Origin: UBA1046 sp012511325
GTDB taxonomy: Bacteria; Bacillota; Clostridia; Saccharofermentanales; DTU023
Direction: 5' to 3'
Assembly (NCBI GenBank): GCA_050951925.1
Contig: JBMNJZ010000001.1
Coordinates: forward strand, 930,001-994,000
DNA length: 64,000 nt
Shown here: piece by piece, positions 1 through 7,263 of the stretch
How the letters are laid out: each line of letters starts with the position of its first letter
How positions within the stretch are numbered: the first letter of the stretch is position 1
Notes under the pieces: model-generated
Told to the model about the DNA's origin: nothing
Database searches by the model: none
Seen by the model: the letters and a program-made list of their open reading frames with translations, nothing else
Translations under genes and position numbers: made by a program

Positions 1-87
1 AAGCTTGATCAATTAGCCGCGCATCTGATCGAAAAGGAAACGATCACCGGCGCGGAATTCATGGAGATTTTAACGGGGGAAGAATAG
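1..87 (+). CDS. ftsH: ATP-dependent zinc metalloprotease FtsH, C-terminal end only
   Basis: The window opens inside a gene. Reading from base 1, 28 codons run to a TAG at 85-87 and include LDQLAAHLIEKETITG followed by EFMEIL. This matches the conserved helical C-terminus of the membrane-anchored AAA+ protease FtsH (family pattern: LA.xLLEKETITGxEF). Only the tail is visible, so the zinc site and ATPase domain cannot be checked. It is followed by a large terminator-like hairpin, so it probably ends its transcription unit. Confidence 0.75.
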   Translation, partial: KLDQLAAHLIEKETITGAEFMEILTGEE

Positions 88-152
88 TACCCGGCGCCGA
101 ATGCGACTGTTTTGCTTCCGCCCGCCATATGGTATCAGATAGCAGTAAAAGC

Positions 153-196
153 TTAAGTGGCGGTGCCTGCCGAGAACCGGCGGCGCCGTCGCTTAA
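153..196 (+). terminator. Large hairpin, probable terminator after ftsH
   Basis: Bases 153-172 pair with 178-196 to give about 19 base pairs, including a few G-T wobbles, with one bulged T and a 5-base loop. The outer arms are TTAAG and CTTAA. The T-rich stretch after it (ATCTTTGTCT) is imperfect, so termination efficiency is uncertain. It lies between ftsH and the promoter of the next gene. Confidence 0.65.
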
Positions 197-243
197 ATCT
201 TTGTCTCCCTTGTCGTTGGTAAAAGATCACTGTCTGCCGTACT

Positions 244-273
244 TTGACAGTTATGATAACCCTCTTCTATAAT
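244..273 (+). promoter_or_regulatory. SigA-type promoter for the activase genes
   Basis: A perfect -35 TTGACA (244-249) is followed by an 18-base spacer and a perfect -10 TATAAT (268-273). The start point would be near 280, leaving a leader of about 40 bases before the ATG at 320. Confidence 0.8.
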
Positions 274-319
274 CATTTAATGTGGAGACGTAGTGTGAGG
301 CTTAATGTGATGGTGAGAC

Positions 320-3300
320 ATGGCTGAAGCTTTGCATTTTAATCGCGCACTGGGGATAGACATCGGTTCTACGACTGTTAAAGTATCCCTCACTTGTGGC
401 GGGCAGATTGTATTTGAGCGCTACGAGCGCCATCTTTCCCATATCCAAGATAAAACAATTGAGCTATTGGAGCAGGCGTCTGATCTGCTGGCGGCGGCTC
501 CTTTTACGGTGGCTTTGTCCGGGTCGGCTGGATTGGGGCTGTCCGAAATATCCGGCCTGCCCTTTGTGCAAGAGGTTTATGCGACGGGAGAAATCGTAAA
601 GCAACTGGAGCCGGACACCGGCGCGGTGATTGAGCTCGGCGGCGAAGATGCCAAGGTGATCTTTTTTGCCGGCGGCACCGATGCCCGAATGAACGGGAGC
701 TGTGCCGGCGGCACGGGAGCTTTCATCGACCAGATGGCCGCTTTGCTTGACATGACAATTCCTGAGCTGGATGAGGCATCTTTTCGAGCGGAGAGAATCT
801 ATCCGATCGCTTCCAGATGCGGTGTATTCGCCAAGACGGATGTGCAAGCGCTGTTCAATCAGGGCGCCGGCAAAGAGGATGTGGCGGCTTCGATCTATCA
901 GGCTGTGGTGAATCAGACTATCGTCGGTCTGGCTCAGGGCAGGCAGCTGCAGGGCAAATTGCTTTTTCTGGGCGGCCCGCTGTACTACTGTGCCGGTCTG
1001 CGCCGGCGTTTTCGTGAGACGCTGCAACGGGATGAAACGGACTGCATCTGCCCGGACTATGCCTTATTCGCGGTAGCGCGGGGAGCCGCATATCTGAGCC
1101 GGAATCTAGAGCCATATACTTATGACAGATTGATTGAGAGCATCAGGCGCACGGATGAGAAATCTCATTATGAGCGCGGTTTTGTGGAGCCTCTGTTTAC
1201 AGATGCGGAAGAATACCGGAACTTCAGGGAGCGGCATGAGCAAGATAATGTCGTTGAGCGCAGCATCGAAGATTATACCGGCCGGGCTTGGCTGGGAATT
1301 GACAGCGGCAGCACGACGACAAAGCTGGTTCTGATCTCGGAGGATCAGGAGCTTCTATACAGTTATTATTGTGTCAATCGCGGTTCGCCGGTCGAGATTG
1401 TACTGGAGCAGCTGCGGGAGATCCGCCGTCTCTGCGGCGACCGGATTGAAATCTGCGGGGCCGCCAGTACGGGTTATGGCGAAGCTCTGATGCAGCATGC
1501 TTTTCATACGGATGCCGGAGTGGTGGAGACTATGGCCCATTATACGGCGGCGCGGTTTTTCCAGCCCGAGGTCGATTTTATCCTGGATATCGGCGGCCAG
1601 GACATCAAATGCTTCTATATTAAGAACGGCGCAATTGATTCGATCATGCTCAATGAGGCTTGTTCATCGGGCTGCGGTTCTTTCCTGGAGACTTTCGCCC
1701 ATGCGATGGGATATGAGGCGGATGAGTTTGCTAGGCTGGGCATCAAGGCGAAGGCTCCGGTAGATCTGGGTTCGCGCTGTACTGTGTTTATGAATTCCTC
1801 AATCAAACAGGCGCAAAGAGAAGGGGCCTCCCTGGCGGATATTGCGGCCGGACTTTCAATCAGCGTGGTCAAGAATGCTCTGTACAAGGTGATCCGCGCC
1901 GGCTCGCCGGACGAACTGGGCGAGCATATTGTGGTCCAGGGCGGCACTTTGCTGAATGACGCGGTTCTGCGGGCACTGGAACTTGAATTGGGCCGCGATG
2001 TGATCCGGCCTGAGATTGCCGGGCTGATGGGCGCTTTCGGCGCTGCTCTTGTCGCTAGGCAGTTCGGGTCGAGCAATTTGCTGTCAGAGGCGGAGCTGGC
2101 TGAGTTCAGACATGAATCCTCGGTGCGTATTTGCCGCGGCTGCACCAATCACTGCACATTGACAGTCAATCGCTTCGCCGACGGCGGTAGATATATCTCG
2201 GGCAATCAGTGTCAGAAGCCGCTGGGACTCGATGCTTGTGAGGAGCTGCCCAATCTGTACCACTGGAAGCGGGAGAGGCTCCTGGCCCTGGCTGCCGGCT
2301 CGGGTGCCGGGACGGGTGCCGGGATGGATGCCGGGGCGGATGCAAAGCGCCTTCGTCCCAAAAGAAGCGGGAAACAGGAGGGGGAGCTGGCTGTGACAAC
2401 AGATCGGGCGCTGGGGCGGATGTCGGAGCAGATGCCGGAACAGAGGCCGGGGCGGATGGCGGAGCAGAGGCGGGAGAGTCCGCGCGGCCGGATCGGTCTG
2501 CCCACAACGCTGTCCACCTATGAGCTGGCGCCGCTCTGGCAGGCGTTGTTTACGGAGCTGGGCTACGAGGTAGTTTTCTCGCCGCTCTCGACCAGGCGTA
2601 TTTATGAGCAAGGGCAGCTATCGATCCCGTCGGATACGATTTGTTATCCGGCGAAGGTTATGCATGGCCATATTGAGCTATTGCTGGAGCAGGGATTGGA
2701 GCTGCTGTTTTATCCCAGCCTGACCTATAATATTGACGAGGGCGGCAGCAGCAACCATTTTAACTGCCCGGTTGTGGCCTATTACGGCGAGGTTTTGCAG
2801 GGCAATCTGGATGCTCTGAAATCCGTGAAATTTCTTTACCCTTATCTGAATATCAACAGCGCCGGACAGCTGACCCGCACGCTGTACCAAGCGTTGCGCG
2901 AGGTCGATCCGACTATAGCCAGGAGCGAAGTCAGACGGGCGGTCAGGGCCGGTTATGCCGCTCTGTCAGCCGAGCGCGCTGCGGTGCGCCGGGCAGGCGA
3001 GGAGGCCGTGAGATACGCGCGCCGGCATCATAAGCGGATCATGATTTTGGCCGGTCGGCCTTATCATGTCGATCCCGAGATCTGTCACGGCATTGACCGG
3101 TTGGCGTCAGCGCTGGGTTTTGTGATTGTGACCGAAGATTCCGTGGCGCACCTGGCTGAATTGCCGCAGTTGCAGATCCTCAACCAGTGGACTTATCATT
3201 CGCGTCTCTATCAGGCGGCGCAGTTTGCCTGTGATAACGCCGATGTCGAGCTGGTGCAGCTGGTATCCTTCGGCTGCGGCATTGATGCGATCACAAGTGA

Positions 3301-3565
3301 TGAAGTGAAGCGGATTTTGGAGAGCCGGGGCAAGCTCTATACTCAGATTAAGATTGACGATATCAATAATCTTGGCGCTGTCAGGATCAGGTTGCGCAGC
3401 CTGCTGGGTGCGCTTGAGGCTAAAGATGCGGCGGCATGCAGACAGCAAAGGGACGGGGATGGTCGTAGCGGACAGGGTGAGAAGCTGAAAGATGCGGACA
3501 CAAGCCGGAAACAAAGAGCCGGAGAACTCAAGCGAACGCTGCCGACCGCTTCCAGCTGGCGGTAA
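320..3565 (+). CDS. Acyl-CoA dehydratase activase, tandem BcrAD/BadFG ATPase domains plus DUF2229
   Basis: A 1081-residue relative of HgdC, the ATP-driven activator that injects low-potential electrons into 2-hydroxyacyl-CoA dehydratases. Domain 1 (about 10-255) has the ASKHA phosphate loop GIDIGSTT (D14) and C128 and C167, spaced like the [4Fe-4S] ligands of HgdC (C127/C166). Domain 2 (about 322-585) has GIDSGSTTTK (D328), C448, C452 and C487. A cysteine motif follows (C605, C608, C612, C631). Then comes a low-complexity linker (about 655-723) and a DUF2229 region from about 725. The last 50 residues are again low complexity. Relatives are often single proteins near 1400-1500 residues; here the final domain is encoded by the next gene. 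The true substrate is unknown. Related two-part systems include the double-cubane-cluster proteins. The fold is clear, the reaction is not. Confidence 0.88.
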   Translation: MAEALHFNRALGIDIGSTTVKVSLTCGGQIVFERYERHLSHIQDKTIELLEQASDLLAAAPFTVALSGSAGLGLSEISGLPFVQEVYATGEIVKQLEPDTGAVIELGGEDAKVIFFAGGTDARMNGSCAGGTGAFIDQMAALLDMTIPELDEASFRAERIYPIASRCGVFAKTDVQALFNQGAGKEDVAASIYQAVVNQTIVGLAQGRQLQGKLLFLGGPLYYCAGLRRRFRETLQRDETDCICPDYALFAVARGAAYLSRNLEPYTYDRLIESIRRTDEKSHYERGFVEPLFTDAEEYRNFRERHEQDNVVERSIEDYTGRAWLGIDSGSTTTKLVLISEDQELLYSYYCVNRGSPVEIVLEQLREIRRLCGDRIEICGAASTGYGEALMQHAFHTDAGVVETMAHYTAARFFQPEVDFILDIGGQDIKCFYIKNGAIDSIMLNEACSSGCGSFLETFAHAMGYEADEFARLGIKAKAPVDLGSRCTVFMNSSIKQAQREGASLADIAAGLSISVVKNALYKVIRAGSPDELGEHIVVQGGTLLNDAVLRALELELGRDVIRPEIAGLMGAFGAALVARQFGSSNLLSEAELAEFRHESSVRICRGCTNHCTLTVNRFADGGRYISGNQCQKPLGLDACEELPNLYHWKRERLLALAAGSGAGTGAGMDAGADAKRLRPKRSGKQEGELAVTTDRALGRMSEQMPEQRPGRMAEQRRESPRGRIGLPTTLSTYELAPLWQALFTELGYEVVFSPLSTRRIYEQGQLSIPSDTICYPAKVMHGHIELLLEQGLELLFYPSLTYNIDEGGSSNHFNCPVVAYYGEVLQGNLDALKSVKFLYPYLNINSAGQLTRTLYQALREVDPTIARSEVRRAVRAGYAALSAERAAVRRAGEEAVRYARRHHKRIMILAGRPYHVDPEICHGIDRLASALGFVIVTEDSVAHLAELPQLQILNQWTYHSRLYQAAQFACDNADVELVQLVSFGCGIDAITSDEVKRILESRGKLYTQIKIDDINNLGAVRIRLRSLLGALEAKDAAACRQQRDGDGRSGQGEKLKDADTSRKQRAGELKRTLPTASSWR

Positions 3566-3591
3566 CTGTCAGTTACAGGGGAAATAAGAAA

Positions 3592-4848
3592 GTGACTTCT
3601 GATTATTATGTGCAGTTTACGCCGGAGATGAAAGAGGAGTACACGATCCTGGTCCCGTCCATGTTGAACGGGCATTTTGAGCTGGTGATCGAATTCCTCG
3701 GCACCTATGGTTACAAAATGGAGCTGCTGACCGGTCAGGGCAAGGAGATCGTCGATCTGGGTCTGCGCTATGTTCATAATGACACTTGTTATCCGGCTAT
3801 TCTGGTTATCGGCCAGTTTCTGCATGCTCTGCGCTCAGGCAAGTATGATCCGCAGAAGACAGCGCTGATTTATTTTCAGACCGGTGGCGGCTGCCGGGCT
3901 ACCAACTATATCTCGCTCCTGCGCAAAGCTCTGATCAAAGCCGAGCTGGAGTTCGTGCCGGTAATTTCGCTCAGTCTGTTAAGACTGGAGGAGCATCCCG
4001 GTTTCAAGCTGAATATAAGGCAGTTTATGGGTCTGTTTGATGCTCTGCTCTACGGCGATCTGATCTACAGCCTGGTCAATCAAACGAAGCCCTATGAGAT
4101 CAATGCCGGTGATGCCGATGCTCTGAAACAGCGCTGGATCAAACAGCTCGGCGACGCTCTGGGCGCTTCCGCTAAAAACAGAGACCGTATTCTGCGCCAC
4201 CGCAAAGAAACTTATCGGAAAATTATTGATGATTTCGCAGCGATCCCAAAACAGCCGCGCGATGCCATCAAGGTTGGTATCGTCGGCGAAATCTATGTCA
4301 AGTTCTCGCCGCTGGGCAATAATAATCTTGAGGACTTTTTGCTTGGCGAAGGCGCTGAAGTCGTTGTGCCCGGTCTGCTGGATTTTTTCATCTACTGTCT
4401 CTACAATTCTATTCTCGATTATAAATACTACGGCCGAGACTTCTTTTTTCATCTGTTAAGCCGGGCTGCTTTCCGTTATCTGTGCAATAAGAAACGCGAG
4501 ATGATCAAGGTTATGGAAGAGGAGGGCAGCTTCCGTCCGCCGGCGCCTTTCGAGCATGTCATAGCGCTGAATAAGGACTATATCAGCTTTGGCGTTAAGA
4601 TGGGCGAGGGCTGGCTTTTGCCGGCCGAGATTCTTGAACTCGCCGACAGCGGCGTCAACAATATCGTCTGTGTCCAGCCTTTCGGCTGCCTGCCCAATCA
4701 TATCGTCGGCAAGGGCATGATGCGCCCGATCAAAGAACGCAATCCCGACATCAATATCGTTGCTATTGATTACGACACCAGCGCGACCAGCGTCAACCAG
4801 GAGAACCGCCTCAAACTTATGCTTGCAGCCGCCCGGTTAGCGGATTAG
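3592..4848 (+). CDS. 2-hydroxyacyl-CoA dehydratase-like iron-sulfur partner of the activase
   Basis: This 418-residue protein starts at GTG 3592, behind AGGGGAAATAAG and 26 bases after the activase stop. It corresponds to the C-terminal part of fused activase proteins and resembles the HgdB/BcrB-like subunit domain. Four cysteines sit in conserved contexts and are candidate cluster ligands: C66 (NDTCYPA), C101 (GGGCRATN), C360 and C366 (VCVQPFGCLPNH). It probably receives electrons from the upstream protein in the cytoplasm and reduces an unknown substrate. The two genes are in different frames, so a natural split or an old frameshift are both possible; the clean start signal favours a functional split. 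Its 3' end overlaps the convergent TraX-like gene by 12 bases. Confidence 0.8.
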   Translation: MTSDYYVQFTPEMKEEYTILVPSMLNGHFELVIEFLGTYGYKMELLTGQGKEIVDLGLRYVHNDTCYPAILVIGQFLHALRSGKYDPQKTALIYFQTGGGCRATNYISLLRKALIKAELEFVPVISLSLLRLEEHPGFKLNIRQFMGLFDALLYGDLIYSLVNQTKPYEINAGDADALKQRWIKQLGDALGASAKNRDRILRHRKETYRKIIDDFAAIPKQPRDAIKVGIVGEIYVKFSPLGNNNLEDFLLGEGAEVVVPGLLDFFIYCLYNSILDYKYYGRDFFFHLLSRAAFRYLCNKKREMIKVMEEEGSFRPPAPFEHVIALNKDYISFGVKMGEGWLLPAEILELADSGVNNIVCVQPFGCLPNHIVGKGMMRPIKERNPDINIVAIDYDTSATSVNQENRLKLMLAAARLAD

Positions 4849-5694
4849 GTGGACGAGCAGGCAGAGAAAGAAGATATGGGCAGGGTAGAAGATGTACCAG
4901 AGATACTGTTTCCAGGCTGTGGGTTTGCTGCCGTAGAGGGCCTGGCGCCCGGCGCGGGGGCTGTAAATGATAAAGACAGATATGATAGATAGGAACTGGA
5001 TGTAATTGTAGCGTCCCGGCAGGCCAAACAGAAAGTGATAAGCAAACAAAGTCAGCAGATTTAAGATTATCAGATAGAGTAGAGAGCTATTGAGCATCCC
5101 GGTCAGATCAGTGTCGTCACAGTGCTTGTTTTGGATCAGATGGAAGATAAAGACAGTCAGGATGCCGTAGATGTCATAGTCGGAGTCCAGATAGATGACG
5201 GCGCACAGAGATATGATCATGGCGCTGGTGCCTAAGATCATGCCGAGTACAGGGTGCAGGGAAAGCTCGCCGGGTGTATACCTGATCTGGAAGTAATCCG
5301 GTTCATCCTTACTGCCGAAACAGTTCGTCAAGGGCTGCAGGCGGGCGACTCGGTCCCGCCAGCTGCTGGTCAACAAAGTCCAGCCGGAGAGGAAACCGAG
5401 GGCGGCGACGAAAGTGAAGAGGACATTGGTGCCGGAATTGCCGTAGCCGGCAAGGCTATGGCTGGTGCGGATGATGATTTCGCTAAGGACGGCAAAGCAA
5501 GTCAGTCTGAGGAAGTAGCGGCCCAGATGGCCGGTGCGGCGGTAGCCGAGGGCGATATAAAAAGCGAAGATAGGAAATGCCAGCCTGCCGAGGGCGCGCA
5601 GGGTGAAATACAGATCCGGCGGCAGCCAATATCCGAAATAATATCCAATATGATCAATCAGCATGCTGATGGCGGCTATCAGTTTTAGAAGCAT
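4837..5694 (-). CDS. TraX family multi-pass membrane protein
   Basis: The 285-residue protein is strongly hydrophobic with about eight membrane segments. It begins with the family pattern LKLIAAISMLIDHIGYYF, followed by LRALGRLAFPIFAFYIALGY and, near the end, YPAHIFFLCLL. TraX of the F plasmid acetylates pilin; chromosomal homologues in Firmicutes are orphan proteins assumed to be membrane acyltransferases, and no conjugation gene lies nearby. ATG 5694 is preceded by GAGG at a good distance. It converges on the dehydratase-like gene. The function here is unknown. Confidence 0.85.
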   Translation of the reverse strand: MLLKLIAAISMLIDHIGYYFGYWLPPDLYFTLRALGRLAFPIFAFYIALGYRRTGHLGRYFLRLTCFAVLSEIIIRTSHSLAGYGNSGTNVLFTFVAALGFLSGWTLLTSSWRDRVARLQPLTNCFGSKDEPDYFQIRYTPGELSLHPVLGMILGTSAMIISLCAVIYLDSDYDIYGILTVFIFHLIQNKHCDDTDLTGMLNSSLLYLIILNLLTLFAYHFLFGLPGRYNYIQFLSIISVFIIYSPRAGRQALYGSKPTAWKQYLWYIFYPAHIFFLCLLVHLIR

Positions 5695-6026
5695 TCTCTG
5701 ACCTCTCAGGCTGCTTGCGGTGTTTTACGGATTTGCAGCGGCTTGGGGCGCGCATTATCCGAGCCCAGCAGGTTGTCAACAGTACTTTCAGCCGGATTTG
5801 CAGCGGCGGATTCTGCATCTCGCAGTAGAAAAATTCAGGTTATTCTTCTTGCTTAGGCAGATAAACTATTGTATCATGACAGCCGTAAGGCGACTAGATT
5901 TTCAGATTTAGATCCGTTCAAAACTGAAAGCTTGCTATTCAATGATTTTAGTTGGAGATTTTAGTGGGAAATGCTTTTCACATATCGATTGCATATGTGT
6001 TATTTTGCGGCAATAGGAAATAACGA
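5695..6026. other. Divergent intergenic region between traX-like gene and mreB
   Basis: These 332 bases hold no credible reading frame. They must carry promoters for both flanking genes, but I find no convincing -35/-10 pair for either. The one clear structure is the inverted repeat at 5979-5999, listed separately. A possible minus-strand -10 (TACAAT, near 5872) has no good -35. Confidence 0.5.
5979..5999. promoter_or_regulatory. Perfect 7-7-7 inverted repeat upstream of mreB
   Basis: CACATAT, a 7-base spacer, then ATATGTG, ending 27 bases before the mreB ATG. This could be an operator or a short leader hairpin. The ribosome-binding site AGGAA (6015-6019) lies outside it. Confidence 0.4.
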
Positions 6027-7034
6027 ATGGGATTAGGATTAAATATAGGGATTGATCTCGGCACGGCAACGGTGATCATCTATGTAGTGGGCAAAGGTAT
6101 TGTCCTGAGAGAGCCGGCCGTGGTGGCATTGCACAGCAAGACGGGCAAAGTGCTGGCGGTTGGTGAGAGTGCCAGCCTGATGCTGGGGCGCACACCCAAT
6201 ATTGTGCAGGCGATCCGTCCTTTGCGCGACGGCGTCATCTCCGATTTCCAAGTTACGGAAGTCATGCTCAAGAGTTTTATCAGCCGGGTCAACACCGGTT
6301 TTCTGGCGCGCTATTTCAAGCCTACGATTGTAGTCTGCGTACCCAGCGTAATTACGCAAGTGGAGACCAGAGCAGTTGAGGATGCCTGCCGTCACGCCGG
6401 CGCCAAAGAGGTGTATCTGATCCGCGAGCCGGTGGCGGCAGCTATCGGAGCCGGTATTGATATTACTCAAGCCAGCGGCAGTATGGTCGTGGATATCGGC
6501 GGCGGCACCACAGATATCGCAGTTATTTCTCTCTGTCAGCCCGTGGTTGACAGTTCGATCAAAGTAGCCGGCGATAAATTTGATGATGCGATTATCAAAT
6601 ATGTGCGCAGAAAATATAATGTGCTGATCGGTGAGCAGACAGCCGAGGAGCTGAAGAGAAATATCGGCTGCGCCTATCCCCGCGAAGAGGAATTGACGAT
6701 GGAAGTCAGAGGCCGCAATCTGATTACCGGGATGCCGGCCACATTAGCTCTGAATTCGACAGAGATGCTGGAGGCGCTGGAAGAGCCGGTCAGTCAGATT
6801 TTTGAAGCCGTGCACACAGTGCTGGAGAGCACACCTCCGGAACTGATGGCGGATATCAGCCAAAGAGGCCTGGTCATGACCGGCGGCGGAGCGCTGTTGT
6901 ACGGACTCGATCTGATGCTGGCTGCTAAAATCGGTATTGAGGTGCTGTTGGCAGAGGATGCCGAATCCTGTGTCGCGGTAGGTACCGGCCTGGCGTTGGG
7001 CATTATGGAAAAATTCAGTGATCTGGCTGACTGA
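6027..7034 (+). CDS. mreB: Rod-shape determining actin homologue, MreB/Mbl family
   Basis: A 335-residue bacterial actin that polymerises under the membrane and organises the elongation machinery. Visible actin-fold motifs are phosphate 1 GIDLGTATV, connect 1/phosphate 2 VVDIGGGTTDIAVISL, and the adenosine loop VMTGGGALLYGLD. The length matches the family. The conserved REPVAAAIGAG is also present. It stands alone, without the usual mreC/mreD, so whether it is MreB, Mbl or MreBH cannot be decided. RodA and class B PBPs, its usual partners, occur later in the window. Confidence 0.93.
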   Translation: MGLGLNIGIDLGTATVIIYVVGKGIVLREPAVVALHSKTGKVLAVGESASLMLGRTPNIVQAIRPLRDGVISDFQVTEVMLKSFISRVNTGFLARYFKPTIVVCVPSVITQVETRAVEDACRHAGAKEVYLIREPVAAAIGAGIDITQASGSMVVDIGGGTTDIAVISLCQPVVDSSIKVAGDKFDDAIIKYVRRKYNVLIGEQTAEELKRNIGCAYPREEELTMEVRGRNLITGMPATLALNSTEMLEALEEPVSQIFEAVHTVLESTPPELMADISQRGLVMTGGGALLYGLDLMLAAKIGIEVLLAEDAESCVAVGTGLALGIMEKFSDLAD

Positions 7035-7098
7035 TGGTTTATTTTTCAGGCTTCAGGTTTAATAGCTTAGCACGAATATGAGGAGAGTGTCCCGGTAG

Positions 7099-7127
7099 TT
7101 GACGATTCTGTTAAGGCCCATTATACT
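7099..7127 (+). promoter_or_regulatory. SigA-type promoter for rho-purF
   Basis: TTGACG (7099-7104), an exact 17-base spacer, then TATACT (7122-7127). The predicted start is near 7134, giving a rho leader of about 130 bases. Confidence 0.75.
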
Positions 7128-7200
7128 GGTTGTATCTTAGTTTCCCTGACTTCCAGATTTATTGAATATAGCCTGATGCGCTTTTTGCGTATGCGCCGGA

Positions 7201-7241
7201 AGAGGGAATCCCTTGATAGATTTTATTGCGGCAAATTGCCG
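7201..7241 (+). promoter_or_regulatory. Inverted repeats in the rho leader
   Basis: Two short symmetric elements lie in the untranslated leader: AGGG-AAT-CCCT near 7203-7213 and CGGCAA-A-TTGCCG at 7229-7241, the second about 20 bases before the ATG and close to the AGGAGAAT ribosome-binding site. They could affect rho translation or bind a protein. This is suggestive only. Confidence 0.3.
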
Positions 7242-7263
7242 ACTTATTTGAGGAGAATCTTGC

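Noticed and set aside
2166..2517. Minus-strand proline/alanine-rich open frames inside the activase gene
   Set aside because: They are reverse-strand shadows of the low-complexity GC-rich linker, with no start signals.
5254..5688. Plus-strand open frame of 144 codons
   Set aside because: It is antisense to the TraX-like gene, which has strong family motifs and hydrophobic segments. The plus frame is a low-complexity shadow with no credible start signal.
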